Assembly: GCF_014235875.1 (NCBI RefSeq)
Contig: NZ_JACJUK010000004.1
Coordinates: forward strand, 248,001-312,000
Reading direction: 5' to 3'
DNA from: Croceivirga lutea
Lineage (GTDB): Bacteria; Bacteroidota; Bacteroidia; Flavobacteriales; Flavobacteriaceae
Length of the DNA: 64,000 nucleotides
This document shows, piece after piece, positions 51,995-60,701 of this stretch. Below the pieces are notes generated by a model. That model saw only the letters and a program-made list of their open reading frames with translations. It did not search any database and was not told the origin of the DNA. The position numbers and the translations under genes were made by a program. Numbering within the stretch: the stretch's first letter is position 1; the number at the start of each line of letters is the position of its first letter.

Positions 51995-53007
51995 TTAGTC
52001 AATTGTTCTTTGTATTGCGGTAATAAGGCCACAAATTTATCAATAGTTTTTTGAAGATTATCATCACTTCTGCCCCCAGCGGCATTATTATGGCCTCCAC
52101 CATTAAAATGGGCTCTGGCAAACTCGTTTACAGAAAAATCACCAATAGATCTAAACGATATTTTGATAATATTCTCGTCTTTATTTTCTATAAATATTAC
52201 AGCAAAAATAACATTCTCAAGTGTGAGTCCATAGTTAACAAACCCCTCTGTATCTCCTTTAGAAAAGCTATGTTTATTAAGTTCATCTTGAGATAAAAAG
52301 GTATAAGCCGTTCTCAAATCTTCATTTACCGTTAAGTTGTTAAGTGCAATGCCTAACAGCTGCAATCTTGAAAAAGAGTTTGAATCAAATACGCTTTGGT
52401 GAATTAAAGTGTTTTTGGCGCCTTTGTCGATTAAATCGGCAACAACTCGGTGTGTTCTACTTGTTGTGCTTGCAAATTTAAAAGAGCCAGTATCTGTCAT
52501 TATTCCTGTATACAAACAGCTGGCAATTGCTTCATCTATTGCAGGTAAGCCATCTAACGCTTCAATGAAGTTGTATACCATTTCACATGTAGAGCTCATA
52601 CTAACATCAGAATAGGTAACCTTAGCGTAATCATCGGGTTGTTGATGATGGTCAATCATTATAAAATCAGCTGAAGCCTTTTCCAAATCAGTTTGCATGG
52701 CTCCAGTTCTTGAAAAATGATTAAAATCTAGCGTAAAAATTAAATCAGCGGTTTGAATGAGCCCTTTAGATTTGCCATTCTCCCATTCATAATTTACAAT
52801 ATCTTTATTACCCGGTACCCATTTTAAAAACTTAGGATACTCATTGGGCACAATAAGATTTACATCATGATTTTGTTTTTGCAAGAAATGTTTTAAACCC
52901 AAACCAGAGCCAATGGCATCACCATCTGGATTTTTATGAACTACAATTACAATTTTTTTAGGTTGCGACAAGTAAGATTTTACCGCTGCAATTTGACTTT
53001 CAAGCAT
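51991..53007 (-). CDS. DHH-family oligoribonuclease/pAp-phosphatase (NrnA type)
   Basis: 338 residues. DHH motifs NPDGDAIGSGLGLKHFL (about 26-42), TLDFNHFSRTG, MIDHHQQPDDYA (about 115-126) and the DHHA1-domain GGGHNNAAGGRS. It degrades short RNA and pAp in related bacteria. A TATTTTTG box at 53012-53019 (minus) is so near the ATG that transcription may begin at, or just inside, the start codon. First gene of the gldI operon. Confidence 0.93.
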   Translation of the reverse strand: MLESQIAAVKSYLSQPKKIVIVVHKNPDGDAIGSGLGLKHFLQKQNHDVNLIVPNEYPKFLKWVPGNKDIVNYEWENGKSKGLIQTADLIFTLDFNHFSRTGAMQTDLEKASADFIMIDHHQQPDDYAKVTYSDVSMSSTCEMVYNFIEALDGLPAIDEAIASCLYTGIMTDTGSFKFASTTSRTHRVVADLIDKGAKNTLIHQSVFDSNSFSRLQLLGIALNNLTVNEDLRTAYTFLSQDELNKHSFSKGDTEGFVNYGLTLENVIFAVIFIENKDENIIKISFRSIGDFSVNEFARAHFNGGGHNNAAGGRSDDNLQKTIDKFVALLPQYKEQLTK

Positions 53008-53080
53008 ACGTCAAAAATACAATAATATAACATAGCCATTAACTTACACTTTTTAAATTTACAGTCTTAAACAGTACGCA

Positions 53081-54118
53081 ATGTCTAAATTTAAATATGC
53101 TTTTTCTTTTTTAATCCTTCTAGTTTCCTGTAAATCAAATCAACTTTCAGGTAAAATTGAAAATGCCGTTGAAGAAAATTCTAAACAAATAATTAAGATT
53201 GCTTTTGGCTCTTGTAACAAGCATGATGTGACCAATGTTTTTTGGGATGATATTTTACGTTACCAACCAGATATTTTTATTTGGGGCGGTGATAATATTT
53301 ACGCAGATACAGATGACATGGTTAAACTTAAAGCCATGTATAGGGCTCAAAATGCTATTCCTGCCTATGCGAAATTGAAAGAAAATGTTACCATAACTGG
53401 CGTTTGGGATGACCATGATTACGGATTAAATGATGGGGGTGTTGAATTTGAAGCCAAAAAAGAAAGTCAAGAAGCCTTCTATGACTTTATGGGGTTAGCA
53501 AAAAATGACAAATGGCGTAAAAAAGAAGGAACTTATTCTACGGTTAGTATCCAAAAAGATTTTGGAGCGGTTAAAATTTTAAATTTAGATACCCGCTATT
53601 TTAGAAGTACCTTAAAACAAAGTGAAGTAAAAGGTAAAAGATATGAGGCTGATAGTGACCCTAGCAAAACTATACTAGGAGATGCACAGTGGAAATGGTT
53701 AGAAAGAGAGCTTACCAACTCAACTGCAGAATTCAATATTTTAGTTTCGAGCATTCAATTTCTATCAAGTGAACATGGTTTTGAAAAGTGGGCGAACTTT
53801 CCAAAAGAGGTTGAAAAATTGAAAGACATCATTAAAAAGAGCAAAGCAAAAGGAGTAATAATCTTATCTGGTGACCGCCATATTTCTGAATTTTCAGTTG
53901 ATAAAAATTTTGCTAATCCGTTAGTAGATTTTACAAGTAGCGGACTAACACATGCTTATACCAGTTTTACTTCAGAGCCAAATAGGTATAGAGTAGGTAA
54001 GGTAATTTCAACAACAAGTTATGGTATAGTTGAGCTTAATTTAAAATCTAAAGAAGTGGTTTTTAAAATAATGGGAGATAATGAACAAATACTAGAGCAA
54101 TACAAACAAATGTATTAA
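53081..54118 (+). CDS. PhoD-like alkaline phosphatase D family lipoprotein
   Basis: 345 residues. Lipoprotein signal MSKFKYAFSFLILLVSC with lipid Cys17 followed by KSNQ. Metallophosphatase core: IAFGSCNKHDVTNVFWDD, FIWGGDNIYADTDDM (Asp ligands), VTGVWDDHDYGLNDGG, and ILSGDRHISEF. The DDHD and GDRH pieces define the PhoD family, which splits phosphodiesters or phosphate esters outside the inner membrane. Monocistronic. Confidence 0.93.
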   Translation: MSKFKYAFSFLILLVSCKSNQLSGKIENAVEENSKQIIKIAFGSCNKHDVTNVFWDDILRYQPDIFIWGGDNIYADTDDMVKLKAMYRAQNAIPAYAKLKENVTITGVWDDHDYGLNDGGVEFEAKKESQEAFYDFMGLAKNDKWRKKEGTYSTVSIQKDFGAVKILNLDTRYFRSTLKQSEVKGKRYEADSDPSKTILGDAQWKWLERELTNSTAEFNILVSSIQFLSSEHGFEKWANFPKEVEKLKDIIKKSKAKGVIILSGDRHISEFSVDKNFANPLVDFTSSGLTHAYTSFTSEPNRYRVGKVISTTSYGIVELNLKSKEVVFKIMGDNEQILEQYKQMY

Positions 54119-54121
54119 AGC

Positions 54122-54152
54122 TTGTATGATGCAGCTTGAAAACGTAATTTTG
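54122..54152 (+). promoter_or_regulatory. Probable ndk promoter
   Basis: TTG (54122-54124), a 20-base spacer and a perfect TAATTTTG (54145-54152). The start near 54159 leaves a leader of about 10 bases. Confidence 0.65.
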
Positions 54153-54168
54153 CGCAAAATTTCAAAAA

Positions 54169-54588
54169 ATGACAGGAAACAGAACGTTTACCATGATTAA
54201 GCCAGACGCCGTTGAAAAAGGTTACATCGGTGCTATTCTACAAAAAATCACTGCTGCTGGTTTTAAAATCGTGGCTATGAAATATACACAACTAAGTCAA
54301 AGAGATGCAGAAACTTTTTATGCTATACATAAAGAAAGACCATTCTTTGGAGAATTAGTTGAATTTATGACCAGAGGACCAATTGTTGCAGCGGTATTAG
54401 AAAAAGACAATGCTGTTGAAGATTTTAGAGCTTTAATTGGTGCTACTAACCCTGCAGATGCAGCTGAAGGTACCATTAGAAAATTGTACGCTTCAAGTGT
54501 GGCAGAAAATGCGGTTCACGGTTCTGATAGTGATGAAAATGCAGGCATAGAAAGTAATTTCCACTTTGCAGGAAGAGAAATTTTCTAA
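54169..54588 (+). CDS. ndk: Nucleoside diphosphate kinase
   Basis: 139 residues, usual length. Balances NTP pools by phosphorylating NDPs. Motifs: [39 protein letters not shown], and the catalytic His in [16 protein letters not shown]. It has its own promoter and a strong terminator. Confidence 0.97.
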   Translation: MTGNRTFTMIKPDAVEKGYIGAILQKITAAGFKIVAMKYTQLSQRDAETFYAIHKERPFFGELVEFMTRGPIVAAVLEKDNAVEDFRALIGATNPADAAEGTIRKLYASSVAENAVHGSDSDENAGIESNFHFAGREIF

Positions 54589-54606
54589 GAAAAAAGAAAC
54601 TTATTT

Positions 54607-54638
54607 AAAAAAAGCCACCCATTAAGGTGGCTTTTTTT
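54607..54638. terminator. Bidirectional terminator between ndk and the DUF721 gene
   Basis: A 13-bp stem (AAAAAAAGCCACC type, 54607-54619 with 54626-54638) with a 6-base loop and an A run on one side, T run on the other. Serves both convergent genes. Confidence 0.85.
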
Positions 54639-54639
54639 A

Positions 54640-54939
54640 TTACCGTAGAACAATTTTTTTAATCAGTTCTTTGCCCATATCATCATTGAGCATTTTTATA
54701 ATTTTTGTTTTGCCGTAAGATAACTCTTCTCGTAAAACCGAAGAAGATAGCGAAACATAAAGCGTGTCATTTTTTAGCTCAACTTGAGTAGTGTAATTGT
54801 TAACACCATTACCCATAAGATTTTTCCATGCTTCACGGGCATTGACTTTATTCATGCCTTTTTCAAGTTTATTTTCTTTAATAAACTCTTTTAAGGCATC
54901 ACTAAGGTGTAGTTGTTCATTCTGTCGTTTTGCCATCAC
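54640..54939 (-). CDS. DUF721 (DciA-like) protein
   Basis: 99 residues. SDALKEFIKENKLEKGMNKV, AREAWKNLMGNGVNNYTTQV and a final Lys-rich strand match DUF721, the family of the replicative helicase loader DciA. The neighbouring recF gene, part of the dnaA/recF type region in many bacteria, supports a replication role. Two ATG codons adjoin at the start (54939/54936). It overlaps the lipoprotein gene by 23 bases. Confidence 0.85.
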   Translation of the reverse strand: MMAKRQNEQLHLSDALKEFIKENKLEKGMNKVNAREAWKNLMGNGVNNYTTQVELKNDTLYVSLSSSVLREELSYGKTKIIKMLNDDMGKELIKKIVLR

Positions 54940-55366
54940 TAGTTATATTTATGGGTTTATAACGGTCATAACAATATACTAGGCCATCAATAGTTTTTAC
55001 AGAAAAATAATCAACACCCAGAAAATTAACACCTTCTTGCCAAGAATCTATTCCGTTTTGGTAGGAGAAAAAATAGCCTTTGTCAGACTTCTTTAAAATA
55101 CGAAAATTAACTTGGTCTTCACTAACGGTAAATGTACCGTCTAATTTGGGTTGCACTTTTTTACGGTAGCCAATTAAGCTATCAATTTTAATGTAATCTA
55201 CAGTAGTGCTTATACTGTATTTTTTCTTTTCTCCGTTAGGATAAATTACTTCGGTAATCTCCCAATAACCGTTCAAGTTTTGAAAATCACTTACCGCATA
55301 TTCTCTAGGTTTATTACAGCCTGTAACTAGTATCAATAGTAAAAAAAATCCAATTTTAATTTTCAT
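54917..55366 (-). CDS. Predicted lipocalin-like lipoprotein
   Basis: 149 residues from the ATG at 55366; a longer frame to 55399 overlaps recF. Signal MKIKIGFFLLLILVTGC with lipid Cys17. The mature domain reads like a lipocalin (LNGYWEITEVIYPNGEKKKY, YFFSYQNGIDSWQEGV) common in Bacteroidota. Function unknown. Between recF and the DUF721 gene. Confidence 0.8.
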   Translation of the reverse strand: MKIKIGFFLLLILVTGCNKPREYAVSDFQNLNGYWEITEVIYPNGEKKKYSISTTVDYIKIDSLIGYRKKVQPKLDGTFTVSEDQVNFRILKKSDKGYFFSYQNGIDSWQEGVNFLGVDYFSVKTIDGLVYCYDRYKPINITSDGKTTE

Positions 55367-55367
55367 T

Positions 55368-56447
55368 TTACAGTGTAAAAATTTTATACTCTTGTTCAAT
55401 CTGTTTTACTACATGTTCAGTTCGTTCAGCATGGGTGTCACTTATAAATAGCTGACCAAATTCTTCTTTATTTACTAAAGATACCAATTGCGAAACGCGT
55501 TGCTCGTCTAATTTGTCAAAGATATCGTCTAACAATAGAATAGGAGTAGTTTTGGCTTCTTTGCTAATGAAATAAAACTGCGCAAGTTTTAAGGCAATCA
55601 AAAATGATTTTTGTTGCCCTTGACTACCAAACTTTTTAACAGGATAGCCATTAATGGTCAACTCTAAATCGTCTTTATGAATACCCACAGAGGTATATTG
55701 TAACGCACGGTCTTTGGCGCTATTTTCTAAAAGTAATTCAGCTAAAGATTTTTGAGAAAGCTTACTTTGATAACCAATATTGGTTTCTTCAACATTTTTA
55801 GAAATTAGTTGGTATTGTTCTTTAAATATGGGTATAAATATGTCTAAAAACAATTTTCTCTTTTGATAAATTTGGCTACCGTATTCCGCTAACTGTTGAT
55901 TGTAAATTTCAAGATTGGTTTGGTCAAAAGTATGGTTGGCGGCAAAGTATTTTAATAACGAATTACGCTGCGCCAAAACTTTGTTATACTTAATTAGAGT
56001 AGATAAGTAAGCTTTATCTGATTGTGAGATTACCCCGTCTATAAACTTTCTACGGGTTTCACTACCCTCCAAGATTAAATCTCTATCAGCTGGAGAAATT
56101 AGTACTACTGGTAAAAGTCCAATGTGTTCAGAAAACTTCTCATACGCTTTACCATTTCGTTTAATTACTTTTTTTGCACCCTTTTTATAACTGCAAACAA
56201 TTTTCTCAATTCTATCATTTTTTTCAAACTCTCCTTCCAAAACAAAGAAATCTTCAGTGTGTTTTATGTTTTGGGTGGCTACAGGGTTAAAATAACTTTT
56301 GCCATAAGAAAGATGATAAATTGCATCTAAAATATTGGTTTTACCCACGCCGTTTTTTCCTACAAAACAATTTATAGAGGTAGCAAACTCTAACTCTTTT
56401 GATGCAAAATTCTTATAATTAACTAAGGATAAATGTTTTATGAGCAT
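55368..56447 (-). CDS. recF: DNA replication and repair protein RecF
   Basis: 359 residues, SMC-like ATPase. Walker [21 protein letters not shown] (about 29-48), the [14 protein letters not shown] segment, the signature [17 protein letters not shown] (about 272-288), and Walker [15 protein letters not shown]. Loads RecA at gaps with RecOR. First gene of this small operon. A TAATTTTG box (56491-56498) is upstream. Confidence 0.95.
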   Translation of the reverse strand: MLIKHLSLVNYKNFASKELEFATSINCFVGKNGVGKTNILDAIYHLSYGKSYFNPVATQNIKHTEDFFVLEGEFEKNDRIEKIVCSYKKGAKKVIKRNGKAYEKFSEHIGLLPVVLISPADRDLILEGSETRRKFIDGVISQSDKAYLSTLIKYNKVLAQRNSLLKYFAANHTFDQTNLEIYNQQLAEYGSQIYQKRKLFLDIFIPIFKEQYQLISKNVEETNIGYQSKLSQKSLAELLLENSAKDRALQYTSVGIHKDDLELTINGYPVKKFGSQGQQKSFLIALKLAQFYFISKEAKTTPILLLDDIFDKLDEQRVSQLVSLVNKEEFGQLFISDTHAERTEHVVKQIEQEYKIFTL

Positions 56448-56490
56448 TTAGTTGTAGCCTTCTTTTGTTGAGGATTCATTTTTAGGCTTT

Positions 56491-56498
56491 CAAAATTA
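56491..56498 (-). promoter_or_regulatory. Possible -7 box of recF
   Basis: TAATTTTG on the minus strand, an exact match, 44 bases before the ATG at 56447. A -33 partner is not clear. Confidence 0.4.
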
Positions 56499-56534
56499 AA
56501 GAATAAATAACCTTTTCTTTTTTGATAAAAGCTT

Positions 56535-56542
56535 TATTTTTG
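56535..56542 (+). promoter_or_regulatory. Possible -7 box of the TPR/ribH operon
   Basis: TATTTTTG, an exact match to TAnnTTTG, 19 bases before the ATG at 56562. The region 20 bases upstream is only T-rich. Confidence 0.4.
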
Positions 56543-56561
56543 CGCGATTAAAAACCTAAGG

Positions 56562-57323
56562 ATGGCAACATACAAAAAGAGAGGCTACAAACCCAAAACA
56601 AAAGTTGAGAAACAAATTGTTGAAGAGGAAAACAGCACAACTGCTGAAGTATTCAGTAGTTTAGATGAAAGTGCTTCTAAATCTGAAGAATGGGTTTCTA
56701 AAAACCAAAACTACATTTTGGGAGTTATAGGCGCAATTGCTCTTGGCGTTTTAGGCTATCTTGGGTATACCAAGTTTATACAAGAGCCAAAAGAAATTGA
56801 AGCTTCTAATGAGTTGTATTATCCACAACAATTTTTTGATGAAGCTATGCAGAATTCGGCTCAAAAAGATTCATTATTAAATCTTGCCTTAGAAGGTGCT
56901 GAAGGTAAATACGGTTTCTTAGATATTATTAGTGAATATAAAGGTACCAAAGCTGCGAACTTGGCTAAATATTCTGCGGGTATGGCGTACCTAAATCAAC
57001 AAAATTATAAAGAAGCTATTGCATATTTAGAGGAGTTTTCTTCTGACGATGCCATATTAGGCGCATTGGCAAAAGGAGCTATTGGCGATGCTTTTTCACA
57101 ATTAGAGCAACCTAGTGAAGCTTTAGATTATTATGAAAAAGCTATACGTCATAGTGAGAACGATTTTACTACACCTAAGTTTTTGTATAAAGCAGGTATT
57201 ATTGCAATGAATACAAACGAGAAGGCTAAGGCCGTATCGTATTTTGAACGTATTAAAGAAGAATTTCCAAATTCCTCAGAAGCAGCTAATGCTGATGCTT
57301 TAATTGGAATGGCCAAAAACTAA
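56562..57323 (+). CDS. Membrane-anchored TPR protein
   Basis: 253 residues. A charged N-terminal cytoplasmic part (about 1-50), one transmembrane helix (YILGVIGAIALGVLGYLGYT, about 51-70), and a periplasmic region with four TPR-type helices pairs (AANLAKYSAGMAYLNQQNYK; EALDYYEKAIRHSENDF; KAVSYFERIKEEFPNS). The layout is like YfgM, a periplasmic chaperone partner of the Sec/BAM systems; this is inference. Precedes ribH by 6 bases. Confidence 0.88.
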   Translation: MATYKKRGYKPKTKVEKQIVEEENSTTAEVFSSLDESASKSEEWVSKNQNYILGVIGAIALGVLGYLGYTKFIQEPKEIEASNELYYPQQFFDEAMQNSAQKDSLLNLALEGAEGKYGFLDIISEYKGTKAANLAKYSAGMAYLNQQNYKEAIAYLEEFSSDDAILGALAKGAIGDAFSQLEQPSEALDYYEKAIRHSENDFTTPKFLYKAGIIAMNTNEKAKAVSYFERIKEEFPNSSEAANADALIGMAKN

Positions 57324-57329
57324 AAGTAT

Positions 57330-57812
57330 ATGGCCACAAGCCTAAAAAATCTATCTGAATTTGATGCAGAGAATCTAACAGATGCAACAAACCTTAAAAT
57401 AGGTTTAGTAGTTTCTGAATGGAATACTAACATCACTGAAAATTTGTACAATGGTGCAAAAGCAGCGCTAGAAGAAGTAGGTGTAAAAAAATCGAATATA
57501 GTTCGATGGAGTGTTCCCGGTAGTTTTGAGTTACCAGCTGGCTGTAGAAGAATGCTTAAATCAGACAATTTTGATGCCATTGTTGCCATTGGTAGCGTAA
57601 TTCGTGGAGAAACTAGCCATTTTGATTTTGTTTGTTCAGCAACTGCTCAGGGGATTATGGAGCTTAATGTTTCGCAAGATGTTCCAGTAATTTTTTGTGT
57701 ACTCACAGATGATACCTTAGCTCAAGCAGAAGCAAGAAGTGGCGGAGTTCATGGCAATAAAGGTGTTGAAGCTGCTATAGCAGCAATAAAAATGGCTGGT
57801 TTAGGAGCATAA
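57330..57812 (+). CDS. ribH: 6,7-dimethyl-8-ribityllumazine synthase
   Basis: 160 residues, the usual length. Penultimate step of riboflavin synthesis. Motifs: VVSEWNTNITENLYNGA, VPGSFELPAGCRRM, and the active-site His in VIRGETSHFDFVC (about 92-104), ending with ARSGGVHGNKGVEAA. Co-transcribed with the TPR gene and a small membrane protein. Confidence 0.96.
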   Translation: MATSLKNLSEFDAENLTDATNLKIGLVVSEWNTNITENLYNGAKAALEEVGVKKSNIVRWSVPGSFELPAGCRRMLKSDNFDAIVAIGSVIRGETSHFDFVCSATAQGIMELNVSQDVPVIFCVLTDDTLAQAEARSGGVHGNKGVEAAIAAIKMAGLGA

Positions 57813-57910
57813 CACAATAACTTTCATTTATTTGGTTAACAATTTTTGTGATGTGCGGGCAAGTGCAAACACACAAAATTGTTAAATTTGAGAATGTTGA
57901 CTATGATGGT

Positions 57911-58195
57911 ATGCGAAATCCCTTAAAACTTAGAAAAAACCGTTCTTTTGATTATTCTCCGCGCTTCTACAAAGGAGAGGGTAGTCCGTATAAACTGGAG
58001 CATAAATTTGACCAATTTAGAACGACAGCAGATAGTAATCGAGGCTTAAAACGAAAATTCTCAAATGCAGTTGATGATTTAAAACGCGAAGGAGATAAAA
58101 ACATGAGAATTCGGCTTTTGGTTATTATTTTAATTCTAATTCTGGGTTTTCTTTTCATCATTGATTTTGACTTGTCTATATTTTTTACAACTTAA
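57911..58195 (+). CDS. Small membrane protein between ribH and mutL
   Basis: 94 residues from the ATG at 57911 (a longer frame to 57848 adds 21 residues). Basic N-terminal half (LRKNRSFDYSPRFYKGEGSP, KFDQFRTTADSNRGLKRKF) and one C-terminal transmembrane helix (LLVIILILILGFLFIIDF). The C-terminal end would be outside. In databases, such proteins of Flavobacteriia are given the misleading name riboflavin synthase subunit beta, apparently from position next to ribH. Function unknown. Its stop shares a base with the mutL start (TAATG). Confidence 0.75.
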   Translation: MRNPLKLRKNRSFDYSPRFYKGEGSPYKLEHKFDQFRTTADSNRGLKRKFSNAVDDLKREGDKNMRIRLLVIILILILGFLFIIDFDLSIFFTT

Positions 58196-60048
58196 TGACA
58201 GACATCATACAACTTTTACCAGACCACGTTGCCAACCAAATTGCTGCAGGTGAAGTGGTACAAAGACCAGCTTCTGTAGTTAAAGAATTGCTTGAGAACG
58301 CAATTGATGCAGGTGCAACAGAGATTAAACTTATTGTAAAAGATGGCGGTAAAACATTAATACAAGTTGTAGATAATGGGCTAGGCATGAGCCAGACCGA
58401 TGCACGCTTAGCTTTTGAAAGACATGCAACATCAAAAATAAAATCTGCTGAAGATTTATTTCAATTACATACTAAAGGTTTTAGAGGAGAAGCTCTTGCC
58501 TCTATTGCGGCCATTGCACATGTAGATTTACAAAGTAAAAGAGAAGTTGATGAAGTTGGTTCGCAGTTAAAAATAGAAGGTAGTACCGTAGTTTCACAAG
58601 AAATTGCAGTAACCCCAAAAGGAACTTCTATAGCAGTAAAAAACTTGTTTTTTAATATTCCTGCTAGAAGAAACTTCTTAAAATCAAATCAAATTGAATT
58701 AAAACATATCACAGATGAATTTCATAGGGTAGCTTTAATTCATTCAAATATTGCTTTTAGTTATTACCATAATGGGAGCGAATTATTTAACCTTCCGCAA
58801 GAAAACTTTAGACAGCGTATTGTTCACATTTTTGGAACTAAAATGAACGAGAGGCTGGTGCCTGTAAAAGAAGATACTGAGGTAGTAAAAATTGAAGGTT
58901 TTGTAATAAAACCAGAATATGCTAAAAAGAGTAGAGGAGAGCAGTTCTTTTTTGCCAACCAACGGTTTATTAAAAGTCCGTATTTACATCATTCAATTTC
59001 TGCAGCATACGAGGGGCTCATGCGTTCTGAACTTCAACCAGGCTATTTTTTACAATTAACAGTAGACACAGGCTCAATAGATATTAATATTCATCCTACA
59101 AAAACCGAAGTAAAATTTGATGATGAACAGACATTGTATGCTATTTTACGTTCGGCAGTTAAGCATAGTTTAGGTCAGTTTAATGTAGCGCCAGTTTTAG
59201 ATTTTGAACGCGATGGTAATTTAGATACCCCGTATAAATTTCAACAGAAACAAGCGGTATTTCCAAAAGTTTCGGTAGACCCAACTTTTAATCCGTTTTC
59301 AGATACAAGTTCAAAAGCTTCTCCTAGAAGTACTTCATTTAAATCAGCAACAACTACATCAAAAGGATGGGAAGATTTGTTCGAAGTTGCTAAGGGTGAG
59401 TCCTCATCTTTTTCTAGTGTACAATTTGAGTCAAGCTTACCAGAAACACAATTATTTGAATCTGAGGATAAAGAAATTGGAGGAGGTGCTATTACCTTTC
59501 AATTAAAAAATAAATTTATAGTTACTCGTATTAAGTCGGCTCTGGTAGTTATCAATCAGAATCGAGCACACGAACGTGTGTTATACGAGAACTTTTTAAC
59601 GACCTTAACTAATGGTAAAGTAGTAAGTCAAGAATTATTATTCCCTGTTAGTTTGCAATTTACAGACCCAGAAATGTTGATATTTTCTGAAATTATTGAC
59701 AACTTGTCAGCAATAGGGTTTAAAATAGAACAAAAAATACGAGAAAAAGAACTTGTTGTAAGTGCAATACCTAGCTTACTTACCGAAGCAAATATTGGTA
59801 CGGTTTTAGGTACTATGATAAAAGATTTTGATAGTAAGGAACTAAAGACCAATTTTTCTAATATAGAATTAACAGCAAAGCATCTGGCAAAATCAATGGC
59901 TATAAAAAATGGTCAAGCTTTAGAACAAGAAGCTCAAGAAGCCTTGGTAAATAATCTTTTTGGTTGTGAAGAACCACAATTAAGTCCGTTTAAAAAACGA
60001 ACATATATTACCATGGCAGACAATGAGCTAGAAAATAGATTTAATTAA
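58195..60048 (+). CDS. mutL: DNA mismatch repair protein MutL
   Basis: 617 residues. GHKL ATPase in the first 330: LPDHVANQIAAGEVVQRPAS, ELLENAIDAGATEI (catalytic Glu), DNGLGMS, TKGFRGEALASIAAI, and the IHPTKTEVKF segment. A Ser-rich linker of about 80 residues follows. In the C-terminal domain the endonuclease motif is changed: NQNRAHERVLYE (about 456-467) in place of DQHAxxE. Whether it can nick DNA is open. Confidence 0.95.
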   Translation: MTDIIQLLPDHVANQIAAGEVVQRPASVVKELLENAIDAGATEIKLIVKDGGKTLIQVVDNGLGMSQTDARLAFERHATSKIKSAEDLFQLHTKGFRGEALASIAAIAHVDLQSKREVDEVGSQLKIEGSTVVSQEIAVTPKGTSIAVKNLFFNIPARRNFLKSNQIELKHITDEFHRVALIHSNIAFSYYHNGSELFNLPQENFRQRIVHIFGTKMNERLVPVKEDTEVVKIEGFVIKPEYAKKSRGEQFFFANQRFIKSPYLHHSISAAYEGLMRSELQPGYFLQLTVDTGSIDINIHPTKTEVKFDDEQTLYAILRSAVKHSLGQFNVAPVLDFERDGNLDTPYKFQQKQAVFPKVSVDPTFNPFSDTSSKASPRSTSFKSATTTSKGWEDLFEVAKGESSSFSSVQFESSLPETQLFESEDKEIGGGAITFQLKNKFIVTRIKSALVVINQNRAHERVLYENFLTTLTNGKVVSQELLFPVSLQFTDPEMLIFSEIIDNLSAIGFKIEQKIREKELVVSAIPSLLTEANIGTVLGTMIKDFDSKELKTNFSNIELTAKHLAKSMAIKNGQALEQEAQEALVNNLFGCEEPQLSPFKKRTYITMADNELENRFN

Positions 60049-60699
60049 ATGGGAAGATTAAGCGGTGCTATTAAGCATCTCATTATAATAAATGTAATAG
60101 TATTTGTCATTTGTACAATGGGTTTTGGCCTATTGTTTTATAAGTATGGGGCATTGTGGTTTCCAGAAAATGAGAATTTTGGAATATGGCAGTTGGTGAC
60201 TCATATGTTTTTGCATGATTTTCCAAAAGGTGTAAGAGATTCAGGAGGAATATTTCATATTCTCTTTAATATGTATGCGCTTTGGGCGTTTGGTTCGCCG
60301 TTACAGCGTATCTGGGGCAATAATAAGTTTTTATTCTTTTATTTTTCTGCAGGTATAGGTGCAGCCTTAATACATACTGCGGCTAACTATTATTTTTTAA
60401 GCCAGGGCTTTACAGAGGTAATTAATATACCTGCAGTAGGTGCATCAGGTGCGGTTTATGGCATCTTGGTAGCTTTTGCTTTTATGTATCCTAGCGCAGA
60501 ATTAATGCTGATATTCTTACCAATTCCTATTAAAGCAAAATATTTTGTTCCTTTAATTATACTGGGCGATTTATTTTTTGGTTTTAGCAGTGTAAATACT
60601 GGTGTAGCTCATTTTGCTCATATTGGTGGTGCATTAATAGGTTTTATAATGATGTGGTATTGGAAAAAGAATCAGTTTAACCAAAATCGTTGGGATTAA
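60049..60699 (+). CDS. Rhomboid-family intramembrane serine protease, first copy
   Basis: 216 residues, six helices. Rhomboid catalytic serine in VGASGAVYGILVAF (about 137-150) and catalytic His in VAHFAHIGGALIGF (about 186-199); the His-Ile-x-x-Asn element is FHILFNMYALW (about 68-78). All required residues are present, so it is probably active. It begins with the base following the mutL stop. Substrates unknown. Confidence 0.92.
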   Translation: MGRLSGAIKHLIIINVIVFVICTMGFGLLFYKYGALWFPENENFGIWQLVTHMFLHDFPKGVRDSGGIFHILFNMYALWAFGSPLQRIWGNNKFLFFYFSAGIGAALIHTAANYYFLSQGFTEVINIPAVGASGAVYGILVAFAFMYPSAELMLIFLPIPIKAKYFVPLIILGDLFFGFSSVNTGVAHFAHIGGALIGFIMMWYWKKNQFNQNRWD

Positions 60700-60701
60700 T
60701 T

